Source: Branchiostoma lanceolatum (Eukaryota; Chordata; Leptocardii; Amphioxiformes; Branchiostomatidae). Taken from it: a DNA stretch of 64,000 bases. How positions within the stretch are numbered: position 1 is the stretch's first letter; each line of letters begins with the position of its first letter. Under the pieces are notes generated by a model. That model was not told the DNA's origin, searched no databases, and saw nothing but the letters and a program-made list of their open reading frames with translations. Shown here in pieces: positions 42,466-55,900 of this stretch. The position numbers and the translations under genes were made by a program. The DNA lies in assembly GCF_035083965.1 (NCBI RefSeq), contig NC_089727.1:6453501-6517500 (forward strand). The letters are read 5' to 3'.

Positions 42466-43062
42466 ATGTCCAAGTCTACTCTACTAAAGGTTGTTCTTCT
42501 CGGGGATGGCGGGGTCGGGAAAAGCTCGCTTATGAACCGGTTCGTCACGGACAAATTCGACAGTCAGTCCTTCCACACGATTGGCGTAGAATTCCTAAAT
42601 AAGGACATCGCGGTGGACGGCGAAGGTTTCACCCTTCAAATCTGGGACACGGCTGGCCAGGAGAGGTTCAAGAGCCTGAGAACGCCGTTCTACCGTGGGG
42701 CGGACTGCTGCTTACTTACCTTCGCCCTCAACGACGTGCAGAGCTTCAAGAACCTGGGCATGTGGAAGAAGGAATTCCTGTACTACGCGGACGTGCGTGA
42801 TCCCGACAACTTCCCGTTTGTCGTGCTCGGGAACAAGTGCGACATGACAGACCGCGAGGTCGCCACGGAACAGGTGGAGGCCTGGTGCCGGGAGAACGGG
42901 GACTTGCCGCTGTATGAGACGAGTGCGAAGGACGCTATAAACGTGGACACGGCGTTCACGGCGGCTGTGCGGCGGCTCGTGAGGCTTGAGGAGAGAGTGG
43001 AGGCAGGGTACAGCAACACCGTCGACCTGAACGCACAGGCGAAACAGTCGTCCTGCTGCTGA
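42466..43062 (+). CDS. RAB9: RAB9-type small GTPase (198 aa, single coding exon)
   Basis: Rab9 directs transport from late endosomes to the trans-Golgi, including mannose-6-phosphate receptor recycling. The G1 motif GDGGVGKS is at residues 13-20, the switch region has FHTIGVEFLNKD (typical of Rab9), the G3 motif WDTAGQE is at 60-66, the G4 motif is GNKCD and the G5 motif ETSAKD. The C-terminus ends SSCC, a double-Cys geranylgeranylation signal. Length matches the family (about 201 aa). The coding region is uninterrupted; the in-frame ATG follows an AG|GTGAACACAG acceptor by 25 bases. Confidence 0.95.
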   Translation: MSKSTLLKVVLLGDGGVGKSSLMNRFVTDKFDSQSFHTIGVEFLNKDIAVDGEGFTLQIWDTAGQERFKSLRTPFYRGADCCLLTFALNDVQSFKNLGMWKKEFLYYADVRDPDNFPFVVLGNKCDMTDREVATEQVEAWCRENGDLPLYETSAKDAINVDTAFTAAVRRLVRLEERVEAGYSNTVDLNAQAKQSSCC

Positions 43063-43870
43063 GGACTGAGGTGTAGAGAGAGTTCAATGAGTAGATGAGT
43101 TCACAATTCCTCTGACAGACTACAAAATAATGATACACTTCCTTGGACATCAGCCCTTTTTGGCTGCCATCTATATCCAAGATTGATATATAAACAGATG
43201 AATAGATTAAAACAAAAACACTGTGTTCAAGCACTCTCTAAGAACAGACTTTGCATTTAGAGAGAGTATCAGAAGTAAATGAGTTCATAATTCTGCAGAC
43301 TCAGGGCTGTCTCCAGCTTTGAATTCTTTTTCCGTCCACATATTGTTTGGGAGCCCATGTTGTTCATTTTCATTGTCAAATCTGTCATTTTAAGCCTACG
43401 AAACTACATTTTCATCCATTTCATGTCAGAAAGTTCAGACCTTTGGGATGGACTGGGTGACATTTCTGGCCGTCCCAACAAGCAAATTTCCATCCCAGGA
43501 CAGAAGGACTTGGAGACAGCCCTTTGTATACTACAAAATGATGACACACTTCCTTAGAAATCAGCTCATTTAGGCTACCATCTGTATCCAAGATTCATTG
43601 ATGAATGAAGACCTTTATTGCACATTTCTGCCACACTTGGCTAAGTACAGGTCGCAACAAAGCAAAATAACAAGTACAGTTAACGGATACAAAAGAATAT
43701 GGCTAATAAATAGATTAAAACAAAAACTATTCAAACACAGAGCAGAACAGACTTTGCATTTATGTGTACACAATCGAATGCACAAAATGTGTTCAAATGT
43801 CGGCGGAAATGATGTACTAGTAATCACTCCAGCAGTTTTGTAATCTGTGGAAGTGTGAACTTGTCTATTC
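43063..43870 (+). repeat. RAB9 3' region with an imperfect internal duplication
   Basis: Blocks at 43076-43260 recur at 43259-43320 and 43526-43762: AATGAGTTCATAATTC, CTACAAAATxATGAxACACT, CTGCCATCTATATCCAAGAT, AGATTAAAACAAAAAC and AACAGACTTTGCATTTA. An AATAAA is at about 43705. The second copy contains an insert (GAATGAAGACCTTTATTGCA) related, inverted, to sequence near 30010 and 39230. Confidence 0.6.
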
Positions 43871-45480
43871 ACTGGAATAGTAGATTAACATTCCCTTTTC
43901 TAGTGTTACACCATCCAACGAAGAGGGTATATTAGGACAATGAACAAGAAAACCCAAGGCTAGCTTTAGACTCAATACCCAATGACACGCATGGTTTTAA
44001 TGAAAAAGATATCACAATGAAGTGATCTACACGATTGTACAACTACACAGAAAACTTTCAGATGTTCATCTCTAGAAAATTTTGGTTGACTTACCTTTAA
44101 TTGAAAAGTACCTTTTAGTCAGGTAGCCATTTTTTTTCTTTTTTCATCCATGCATTCTTGAATTTCAGCTAAGACTAGTTTGTACATGTACATGTATGTG
44201 ATTTGGTAAAGAGCTCAAGTGAGCAAGTCTGTTAAACAACTTTCTTCTTTTGAACAACTTGTTGAGATTGTATGGTCATAGGGTAGATTTGCAGAAGTCT
44301 TGCCTTTTATCTGTATGGCAACATGAGCTTTGTTGTTAACATACTAGTATGAAACTCAAGCCGTCAAGTCGATGAAACTTAATTTAATAGATAGAAGAAA
44401 ATACTTGAATGTGCACACAATGTACCTGATTCCCCTACATGCCAGTTTTGATTGGTATGGTGGTTTTAAAGTTAAACACCCCCAAATTGCTACATTTTAT
44501 GTACAGATGGGGATACCTTGTAACAGTTTTTTTCTGTAAGCATCCCAAGGTTGCGTCTGTGTAGGCCTTGCAGTAACGTAATACATTAGAAATCCGTCTT
44601 TTCTCGTCATTTTGGGGTGGAAAATTAGGATCAGAAGGCATGGGAAAATGTCCAAAAAAACAACAAACCTACACATTTGAAGCGGGATCTATTTAACAAG
44701 TGCCAGTGGATTTTGTCTGTATGGCCCCCTTTCCAATAGACGGAGATTGCTGAGCGACCCTGCAGGGACCAGAATTGGATTTGCTTGACCCTTGATTTCA
44801 TAATTGAAATGTGATTCACGATAAAGTCAGGAAAACACACAAAACCGTGAAAACGTTAAAAAAACGTTGTTCTTTGTCTACGAAATTTGTTTGATAAGAT
44901 TTAGCAATCTTTCAAATCTTTGGTTGCAGTCAAAGCCTCTAATAGAAATGGGTATTAACTATTAATGCTACTGTAACAGTACATCGCTATTGGTATTTGT
45001 ACAAGCACATTGACATATCGTCCAACAAGTTCGATTCCCCCTCATGATATCTAAAAACGTGACATTCTATGTATTTTTGAAACAGAATCTGTACTTAATT
45101 CTTCCTATACGATTGTACAGTATGCTTGCAGAGCCTTCAGCATGCCGATCATGAACAAATTGTAAGAAATTTATTTTATGAAGTGTCCACAGTTTCTTCT
45201 CAGTAGTGTACTGGGATGTTTGTATGATAATTGAGTGAAACTTACAACTGATGTCAATATCCAATAACAACCTGTGAATGGAAACGGTGGCCTTGATTGT
45301 CTTCATTACTGGAATATTTGATGTGAAATATTCTTATTATTGAAGCGTGTTTGAAAATTTTAGCAGTCTTGACGTGTACTGGTATATTCATTGGCACAAA
45401 TTCTACACACGAAAACCCAATAAACTAAGTCATCAAGGACTTGAGTGAAACGTTATTACACCGACCATGTACTGTTGATG
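43871..45480. other. Intergenic region, no gene seen
   Basis: AT-rich sequence without a coding signature on either strand; short open frames here have no recognisable domain. Confidence 0.4.
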
Positions 45481-45489
45481 TTGAAATGT

Positions 45490-46655
45490 TCTCGGTGGTT
45501 TTGCTTTTGTGGTGAACTATTACAGCTAAATCATGACCCCACGAATATGTTTTGTAATTCTACAGTACTATAGAATGGTTTCAACTGCAAAAGTCTACTG
45601 CAAAATAAAACCACCGTGAAATTATATCCATTTACAGCATACAACCATGTCCTTGACACAACAGAGCGTTTGATTTACAGGAATGTATTTACAGTACATG
45701 TACTTACCACGCCATAAACCTATAGCTAGCAGGTGCTCTTTTCTTTGGCAACGAACACCCGTTTCCAAATTCCAGCACCATTGTGAAATCTGCCATACAA
45801 GTTCAGGCACTAGCTATAGGTTGATATAGTCTTGTGATTGTGGAAGTGTATTGGGAGCTGTTCTCTTCTCGAGTTGTAAGGAAAAATCCCCTGCCATTTC
45901 ATAAATTATGTGTGTAAAATGGACTTTGAAATGCCTGTATTACAATCAAAAGATGAAACTGGGGAGTCCACTTCATTCTCCTATGCAGAGCTTAATCCTG
46001 GGACATGTACAAAGCCTTACTACTAGTAACCGTAGGAATCCATGGGAAAGCTCTGCATAGGAGACTGTCTATCTAATCTGCACTAAGAGCTGGATTTAGT
46101 ATTTTATTTTTTTGGGGGGGAGGGCATATTTGTCCCAACATCATTATTAGTGTAGGGGTGACCCGGTGCACTTGGCTGAAAAACACGAGGCCACATTGCA
46201 CACAAATAGCTCAGAGATTATACCCAAGGTCCCTATTTAGGTATGTGGGTCACATTTTCATTTCATTTTTTTCTTCATATTTGTCCCAAACTGAGTCATA
46301 TGAATCAGAAAACCAGTTGGCAAGGTCACATTTTGGCAGATTCAAGAGATGGAATTAATCGGTGTGACTTTATGTGCTGACCAACCTTCAGTTGACCTTT
46401 GACCAACTTAAGTCCACCGGAGGTCAGTAGGTGACCTGACAAGTAATGCATGGGGGAGGTACAGTAACTAAATTCATTCATTTTCACGGGTTTAATTCTG
46501 CAGTAGGTGTGGAAGGTTTTCGCTGTGTTTCAAACTTGCGGTCAAGGCAATACTGCAGCACAAGAACATATTTGCGGCATCATGATTTCTAGTGGAGAGG
46601 GACCGTGAAAATAAGTCCACTGCAAACGTTTCAAAATTTACAGTACACTCATCAT
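45490..46655. repeat. Cluster of small palindromic elements
   Basis: 45490-45640 and 46460-46655 are diverged TACTGTAAA / CGCGG-family MITEs (for example GGTGGTTTTGCTTTTGTGG versus CAAAATAAAACCACCGTGAA). A separate hairpin has arms TCTCCTATGCAGAGCTT (45978) and AAGCTCTGCATAGGAGA (46049) with GGACATGTAC between. Confidence 0.55.
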
Positions 46656-47024
46656 GTGACACCTCACACCCCTGCTGTATCAACCCACTGGCATAACAAG
46701 GGCGAACTTTGTACCAGGGTCCGTAGTGATAGCAGGAAGTTGTGATTTGTTAACACTAAAATCTCTTGTATGCATCTTCAAATTAGTAAGCTAATTAAAC
46801 AACCCTGTCTTGAAACTCAAATATTTTTCAACTACCCAATTTCATGTAGTTGTATCAATGTGAAGTCATTGTAAAGGCGTGTATATATGTTGATACTTTG
46901 CACCAGGGTTCATAGTGATAGCGGTAAAGCCGGCCAGCTCAGAGACTGAGGATGACGCTTTTCCGTTAGCTACATTTGTAGTACTGTAATGCAGCTTCGC
47001 TATGGCTCATGTTTTCATCCAAGC

Positions 47025-47240
47025 ACACCGGGTTTCGCCTACTCTTCTCGATGAGTGTGTGTGGTTTTTTTTACATGCAGAAGTTTGATGCTTCAGGCGA
47101 ATTCCTGAGCTGCCTCATACACAGGGCCGCCGACTTAACATTCCCATCTGATAGGATAATACAACTTCTTCTGGTCATGCCCAGACCCGGGTGCGAACCC
47201 GGGCCACTGGCTCCACAAAATTTGAACCACTGGACAGGGC
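47025..47240 (-). repeat. SINE fragment with tRNA-like head, minus orientation
   Basis: CTACTCTTCTCGATGAGTGT resembles the tail of the SINE at 23480-23740. Near the other end, the reverse strand carries a B-box-like CCGGGTTCGCACCCGGG. Confidence 0.5.
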
Positions 47241-47449
47241 TGAAGATGATAAATACTCCTATGCTAGGCCCGTAGGATGGTTACCATGGTAACTGAACTG
47301 CTACACTTAACTTTTCTTACTCTTATCTATGACCCCTCCCCTCAACCTTGTTTAAAAGCGGCCATGTGGCCGAACAAGCACATCAAAGAAAAACAAAGGC
47401 TTTGACTTGACCTGACACGATGAACAGGTTTGGTATGACTTGGTATTGG

Positions 47450-47660
47450 GGTCGTGTGGCGCAACGGCAGAGCGTTTGACTCAAGAGGTCCCGAGTTCGA
47501 ATCCTGTCATGTCAACAATCTTGTGCCCTTGGGAAAGGCACTTAACACGACTTTCCACACTCCACCCAGGTGTGAATGGGTACCTGACTTCGGTTGGGGA
47601 AGGTCGTATTGAGGTCTCCGAGTGGCAGTCGCCCAGACCCTTGCGACAGTTCCACAAAAT
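47450..47660 (+). repeat. tRNA-derived SINE, best preserved copy
   Basis: The head is GGTCGTGTGGCGCAACGGCA, GAGCGTTTGACTC (A box) and GAGTTCGAATCC (B box). The body is CCCTTGGGAAAGGCACTTAA, CACGACTTTCC, CCACCCAGGTGTGAATGGGT, ACCTGAC. The body recurs in the SINEs at 23480 and 37655, so it is a defined SINE core. It is not a functional tRNA gene: no proper acceptor stem is formed. Confidence 0.8.
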
Positions 47661-48939
47661 GCAAGTGTGGATAAGATATTATATATGTTGTGTATTGTGT
47701 GAAACCTGTACCCTGCATCAAATCAGCGCTAATAGGCTGCCATTGTGGGTAATTTCTGACCAATAAAAACCATTATTATTTAAAAGTATAGAATGGACCA
47801 GTAAACAACTTGAAGAACAGATAGCATCATATATTTGGCACCTACAGTAAGACTGTACACACAGTAACATGGCCACAATTGTCACAAGTTCTGGAAGCTG
47901 GTCAGCACCACAAAGTAAGACTGCAATGTTTTTCGTCCATAGACCTAAACAATGTTTAACTGCAACATTTTATCTGAACTGGTCATACTTTAGTTAATCC
48001 ATTTTATGACGATCTGAATTAATAACCATACCTTTAACAACTAGATATTCAAGAACGGCTACAGCATTCAAATCATTTTAAATGACATGTCAGTTTATAC
48101 AATAGGCTATTAACCTTAATACACCAGAGTACACATGAAGAAGGTGGATATCTACTGAAATACAGTATGCTATGGTGAGTAACCATTGCAGGTTGCTACA
48201 TGCATATTTTGGCATGAAATAATATGTAGATGGCCCAGGGAACAAGAAATCACCAGAAAATACTGGGCGCTCCCGGCCTGTCACCATGTTTGTCACTATG
48301 TTCGTTTAGTGGGCTCTGAATAATTAGTGCATACAACCATAATCATTCAAACTAGGTATAGTTGACTCTAACCCTATTATTCAATTTCAAATTGGTAGAT
48401 TTCAACCTTCTTTGTGTGTACTCCGGTGTATTCTGGTAAACAGCCGTACCTGTACACTATATACTGCTGCAAAAACATATCATGAAAGATATCTTAAAAC
48501 TTTGCAGCCCTCGTTAGCTTTTCTTCCCACCCTAGAATAGCTTGCAACTGGAACATTGACCTGGAATTTCCAATGTTTTAGGTTGGCACATATAAGTGTT
48601 CCTCAAAAAGGTATCAAAAATTATTTTTGGGTCCTCTTGTGTACTAGTATATAGTAAGCTGTTTATTCTAACTTCATCCAGGTATATAACTGGGAAAAAA
48701 CATGAGCTGAGTCATCTTTGCTTGAGAAATCTGCTTGTTGAAACAAAACTCCTAGATTAACATGCAGAAAATGTGAGAAGCTTCCTTGTCAGTTGCCTGA
48801 CTTTACTTGTAGTTGTACGATGGGATCAAATTACCATAACTAACATCCCTCTCCACTAGAGGTTGTGAAAGCACTGCAACTGAGCAGCCAAAACATTTGA
48901 CAAATTGCGTAAAGAATTTCATGGATCAAGTACAATTTT

Positions 48940-49075
48940 TAAAAACATTTTGTGTTTTTTTTTGTCTTTTGAATCATTTTTTTCACATCTTGCATCATAT
49001 TCCAATATTATGTGGCACAAAAATCCAATTTTGGTTACTGCAATCACTGTCTAGTGGAAAAGGGAGCATTTTTAG
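48940..49075. repeat. Interspersed repeat related to 19190-19320
   Basis: Shares TTGTCTTTTGAATCAT, CATCATATTCCAAT and GTCTAGTGGAAAAGG with the P4HA intron copy. Class unknown. Confidence 0.45.
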
Positions 49076-49990
49076 TGAAGTCGTATGTACCATAAGAACT
49101 AAGACTATCACCATTTCAACAACTGACACTGCAATGTATCTGTCAGCAATCTTAATGGTTTCTTGGGAAATGAGATTCAAATGCGCATACTGTTACTAAA
49201 CTGCAATAACATTTACATCAGAAACATAGCTTTTTCTCTGGTGACAACAAATATACAATGTATGCTTAAGTTTAAGAGCACAATATAACATCGTCTAAAG
49301 TTCTCAATCTCTAAACCAGGAAAGCTTTGCTTTCTGTTGATAAGCTTTCTAAAATGCAACATAGGTAGTATTTTACAAGTCAAACTGGTACTAGAGGTGA
49401 CTGTAGCACCACTATGAAAAACATTTCTTTCAAAATAACCATACAAAACAACTTGTTCTCTAGAATACATATGATATAACATCTTGGTTTATTCATCAAT
49501 GCAATGTAAACCTACATCTTTCAAAACTATGTGATACGGCAATCTTGAATCCATCAAAAGAAAGAAGGGTCCACTTTAAGCTTTGCTTCCAGAAAATGCT
49601 CTTTGTTGAACAAAATTTTCTTCCTAGTATATGTTAGATTAGAAGACTGTATGTAGTGCAATAAAAACATATTTGCTTCGATAGTATCTTTGGTTTAAGA
49701 ACTTTTTTGTTAAAGGTAAGAGGTGGACTAGACAGAAATGGTGGGGATAAGGAAAAATTGGACAAAATTTGTGTTGGATGTTCACAGGAAATCTTGCTCC
49801 AAATGTATCATGGTAAATTTTCTCTAAGTTTTCTTTTTGTACATTTTTCCATTAACTGTATAATGTATTTTCCAGTCCTTTCTTTATCCAGTCTAAAACC
49901 TACAAATCAACAATGTTCAATCAAAGATGTAGCATCTTGTGATCATCAATAACAAACAACCAGATGAAGTCACCCCCACGGATGAAATGG

Positions 49991-52900
49991 TCAGTACCCG
50001 TTAGTCCCCAGCAGGATGGGCTTAGCAGCTTCCAAAATGTCCAGATTGGGGTCCAGGGTCCTGCCCAGCCCCTCCAGCACTACAATGGCCAGGACCATGT
50101 TGGCAAAGTTGCTCTCAAGTTTCACCTGTGGCAAAAATCAAAAAAATAATATGATCATTTGTCAATAGTTTCATCTGGTTGGTAGTTAGTCACTAGATGA
50201 CAAAGGTCTTTCTTATGCTCTGGTTCCATTTCCAATCCGGGGCCCAGCCGGGCAGCTTGTTGGAACAAAAAAACATGATATAAAAGACAACAAAAGACAC
50301 AAAACATTAAAAAATTACTCCTAACCATATGTTGTGTTTTTTTTAATATGTATTTTTCGTTTTTGCAAGCATCCCGGCCGGGCCCCGGATTTGAAATGGA
50401 CCGAAGCATAAGGTGATAAACAGAAAGGTCAACAGATGCACCAATTTGATTTAGGAGGTTCTACGGATAAGAAAATCTTGTGCTGATTCTTACCTTGTGC
50501 TTGATGAGCAGTGAGAAGACTTTGTTCAGTAAATCTCCCACCTTGATCTATTGAGTGAAGCACAGTAAAATGTCAGTGGAATGAAACAGTCGGTGGGATG
50601 TCGCTTGCTAACCACGATTAGCAAGCGACAAGCATGTCACTAGGGAGCATGGTACTCAGGCTAGCACTGTGGTTAACTCATCATTCATTTTCAAAATCAA
50701 GGCCTACTGACAAAAGAATGACATATTTCCCTTACAAAACAAAGGTAGCAAAAGTATCACATTACTGTAAACATTTATCCTTCTCTTAATACTGGGTTAC
50801 ATATATCTGCCACTTTGAAAAGCAGTGTGTTTGAGAGATCCCTAGTACAGCACCACCAGGTACATTACATGCACAGTTAACGTATGCAGTGGTGCATTAT
50901 ACTGAGGGATGTTTGGATCTCTCTAGACACATTTTTTAAGGGGGTAGGATATATGTGACCTCTCGGATAAATGTTAATAGAAGTTAAACAGCAAACACAC
51001 CTGGCCCAGGGTGACAGTGTTCTCCCTTGCTGACTGCACCAAAGCTGCCATCTCTTTCCTGAACTGAGCCACATCTTTGCACTCATTGGCTCTCGCATGG
51101 TGCAGGATCAGTTCAGCTACCTGCTCCCCCTAGTGGGCAGAAAAAAAATGCATGTCAAATATATGGAATAATATACTGTAAATCACTTTAATATAGCGGC
51201 AGGAAAATATAGCAGTTTCGGAAAAATGGAGTAGGTCACGTCACTTTATTTTAGCGTTGTGGACGAGGCGCTAAATTTAAAACAGGTGTCTGTGACTGAC
51301 GTGTGAAAAAATACATGAATACTAGTATTATCATTAAAATCTTCAAGAAAAAGTCGGCAGTTTACAGACGAAAGGCGCGAGAAAACATGAAGAAAATGAT
51401 GGCACGCCATGCGCCGGCGGTGTACAGTTAACAACCAAAGAACGTACCGGCGCGGGGACTTCAAAAAGTTCATCAGTCTTGTGTGTAGTTACTCAACTTC
51501 AAAGCCATGAAAGTATATTCATATTTACAATTTATGACAAACAACACGAAGCTCATTGCTATAAATCGTGACACATTTTGACAATGTCATTCCTTCGTGA
51601 ATTTGACGACGAGAGAGAATGCTGAGCTGGTTGAAGAATTTGAACGCGAACGCGTCCTTGAAGCCGCCGGCGCCAACTCTGCCCAGCCTGCCAAATCCAG
51701 CGAACTCTGCCTACCCGCTTGACATCGCTGCCGCCAACATCGAGGTGCCGCAAGAGAAAGCGTGGCGGGAACAACCACTACACTCCGGAGGTCAGGGCTA
51801 AGATTGCGAAGCTCTGTATCGATGTTGGGCCGCTGAAAGCAGCAAAGAAGATGACGCAAGAACTGGGGAGGGAAGTCAACGAGTCGACAGCGCGTTTGAT
51901 TAAGAAGGCATTCCTGAAAGAAGTCCGTCGCCAGGGTACGAACGACATCGATAACTTCGCTCACAAAAAAGTCGGTAGGCCCCTGAAACTTGGCGACATC
52001 GATCCCGTGGTGCAAGAGTTCGTGAAAAGCACGAGAAAGGCTCGATGATTTTGTCAAACTTGTTAGTTTTGAAATTGCGCCGCCATCTTGTTTGTTGTCT
52101 TTTGTACGCTTGGGTGGCGGCGAAATCTTTGTATTGGATTTCCGATTTCGGTCACATTTGTAGCTTGCAACGAACGCCTGTACATTTGCACATTTGAAGC
52201 TAAATATCTGACTGTATTTCTGCCCCAGAAATTCTTTAGTTAACATCGCATTTCTCGTAGTTTCTTCATTTGTTTTTGTTCAAGTTGCCGGTGACGCCAT
52301 TATCCTTATTCTATTGACTGCACGCTGAGGTGACGCGAAGATTTTGTACGTCTTATTGTATCTTCGAGCACAATATGAACGCCGTAACGTTTTGGACATT
52401 TAATGCGGAAACTTTTTAATCGTAACTTGAAATGATAATGGTATTTCTACATGCTAGAACCATTGTGTAAAATTATAAGCTGTAACGACGCCATACTAGT
52501 AATTGTTTGTGTGTGCTATCGTCAGTACACACTGCATTTGTACAAAAAATGACGACAAATTGTACAATAAATGCTTTATTTCTTGAAGAACACCTTTGCT
52601 TGTTCCTGTGTGAATGACTAGTACAAAGTTTGCACATCGTGGCGAATGAATGGAGCGTGATTATGTACAACGTAGTTACTGTACAGTGTCGGGGCAAGAG
52701 GGAGGGGGGCAGAATAGTGATCAAAATATAACATGATGAAAATATAGCGGTTGAAAAGCAACCGCTAAAGCCGCTATAATAAAATCCCCGTTAAAAAATC
52801 ATGATTTACACTAGTGTATATAAATTTTAATCAAAGTAGCCAACATTATGTTGGAAAGTGCCTGTCCCAGTACTGTATTGTACTGAAAACTGTAAAGTCT

Positions 52901-55900
52901 AAAGACTTCTTGTACTCATACTGGTATACTGGCATACTTATGCAGCTTATACCTACAGTTCAAAACCGGTGTGTTACACCTAGAGAAAAACAGACAAAGT
53001 AAAGATCTACAGTACTATGGTCCCACCTCCCTTAGCATCATAGCAGTAAACACATCCCAGTTATGATAAGTTTATTGCGAGTTCTTGCCCGTAGGCTAAT
53101 TGCAAGTACATGAAACATGGAAGGACGGACAGACAATTGGTAACAATATAGCCTGTGACTATTCTAGTTCAAATACTAACACAACAAACAAAAACAAACA
53201 AAGAACTGCAGTCCCCACCTCTCCCAGCACCACAGCAGGAACACATCCCTGTTATGCAAAACAAACAAACAAACAAACAGTAGAACACAAATATCTACAG
53301 AACTGCAGTCCCCACCTCTCCCAGCACCACAGCAGTGAACACATCCCTAAAGTTCAGCCTGTCCTGTTCCTCCAGCTCCGCGATGATCCCCACGTCCAGG
53401 AGCACCAGGCGTATCGGGTTCTCCACCGGCTTCACGTTCACGATGACGGTGTCGCACATGTCAACCAGCATCATCTTGTTGCACTGCTCGGGGTTGTAGC
53501 AGTCGGCGTTCATCACCAGGATGTTGCCCGGGTGGAGGTCTCCGTGCACAAAGTTGTCCACAAATATCTGTAGCATGGAAGAAAGTTGCAGTGTTATTCA
53601 AGGTCCCTGTGCACAAAGTTGGTCACAAATATCTGTAGCGTGGAAGAAAGTTGCAGTGTTATGCTCTCAGCTCATCTCATTTGTCCCTTAGTCTATTCGA
53701 CCACTGGGGTAGCCTGACAAATCGCGCTCCTAGTGTCCAGCCGGTTTCCGTAACCGCCTTTAACCCTCTTGGGTGGGGGTCATCACAAAAGATCTGACAA
53801 GTAGTTTGACCTTCTTGGTTTTCTGTTCTTCTTAATGTTTCACTCAGTGTCATACCAGTCCATTTTGCTGATGCTATGCTAGAGCAGTGCCAGAACTTGT
53901 TCAACTAAATGTCTGTTGTGTGTGATAAGCTGTGTATGTTTCAGGTCCTCTTGTAAGAGAAAATCTGAGCTAGTATGTTCTATCTAAAAATGCAGCAGTA
54001 TGATCAAATACTGGATAGTACTACTACTTCTAGTACTACTACTTCTACTACTAGTAAGTATGATCATTGCAGAAGTGACATACCATCTTCAGCAGGGCCT
54101 CTATCCCCATCTCTGCCAGTTTGGCCTTCAGACACTCCGAGTTGTCGTCCGTCATGAAGTTGGTGATGGGCTCTCCCTCCTGAGAAAGGTACATTCAAAG
54201 GGTCGTTCCTTGTCGGACTTTGGTACACACAGTTATAGCTGTAACGTTACATATAACCCAATGCAGGTTTTCTTCCAAGTCCAAGCCCTCTGTTGTCATC
54301 CTTACCACTTTCTACATTTTAACTTAAAAATGTCTGAGGACCAAGCAACTAACTTGGCGTGGCCATGCATAAAGCAAAATCAATCACAAGAAAACAGAGA
54401 TAAAGTTTTGCACCTCGAACGTTTCCACGAGAATGTCCCTTCTGACATACGGCCGGATGGGTTTGGGGAATCGGATGGCGTCTATGTCAGCAAAGTATTC
54501 CTTAAACCGCTCCAAATTAGCTGCCTCATGTCGTAGGTCAATCTGAAAAAAGGTAAAAGATAAATGAAGACTCATTTCAACACCAGAAATTTGTACAAAC
54601 AATTTTTTTCTTTGTCTTTTAATTGGTACAGCCCTACTATCATTTTTAATTACTAATAGCCTACATATCACTGTAGGCAATGTGTAGAATGGAACTTGTT
54701 GCCACCAAGTACAGTAGAGGCATCCTCCATAGATAGCTTCAATCAATGCTTTTAGCTTGATGTGCAAAGCTTTAGCGTGACGAATCATTCAGTGTAATAT
54801 GACCAGCTGCTTCCACGCTGTGTGACTGCAAAGCTGAGGTATCACGCTGAAGGTGGTTTATACCGGATATACAAATACAGATGTATTATCATCTACACTA
54901 ACATACACAAAACACAACTAAAAAGATTGTTTACCTGACTCATGATTAGGTCTCCAAACTCGTTAACGATCTCAGACAGACTGAGCCACTTCAGCCCTGG
55001 CACCCACTCCAGCAGCCATGCAATACCAGACATGATGGATAGGTCGCGCTTCACTGTCCTGTACAAGCCGGGATGCAAAACCTGGCAGAGGGGAAAGAGA
55101 CAAAGATGGAGATGGAACAACCATAAATGAAATAGCATGAATGTCCAATATACAGTTGAACATATTTATGAAAGAACTGAACATCTTAGTAAGAACGCAA
55201 TGATGTAAACTTTTATCAAGTCAGACAAAGAAATTTTGTTGGTAAGTGGCCAGGTAGGATTTATGTCCAAATGTAGAAGTTGGATTTGAATCAACTTACA
55301 TGTAACTTTGTGATACTATTTTCTACCAAATACATTGTTTTCAAGTAAAATTGAGACCTTGTTGGCTTTAAGTACTCACTTTTCGTAAAAAAATATTGAA
55401 TGTGAGAGGAATGGGGGAATTGCATACCTTGATGGCTACAGGAATGAGTCCCTCAAACTCATCATGGAGCTGTGAGTCAGGGGAAGGCTGATCCTGAACC
55501 TGAGGGGCAAAAGACTCCGCCCTGTCAGACCCTTCTGGGTTCTCCTCAGTACTGCTTGCGTCTGCACACACACAGGGAAGGAATCAATAACTATCATGTA
55601 ATGGCCAACAACACATCTGTATACTCCCTTTAATGCTAGGGTCACATTTCCAAACCGGACCCGATAGGATGGCTTGTGGGAACAAAGATAAAAGTGTATG
55701 TGAAGAAAATATGTACAAATTATGCTCATGACTAATTTTTTCTACTTTGTGTATTTTGTAACTTTTGTTGTATTTCATTTCAGGCTTTTCTATCTGCAAA
55801 CTGCCTGCCAGGTACTGGTTGGGAAATGTGACCCTAGCAAAAGGGGTATTAGCAGCCTGGTATCCAAACCTATCACAGTTGCCAAGTCTCTTTTGTCTCT

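Noticed and set aside
47450-47530. Possible tRNA gene
   Set aside because: A and B boxes are present but no complete cloverleaf or acceptor stem forms, and the following body is shared with other copies; it is a SINE.
51587-52246. 219-codon open frame on the minus strand
   Set aside because: It is antisense to the transposon-type HTH ORF, has no recognisable domain and has the composition expected of a shadow frame.
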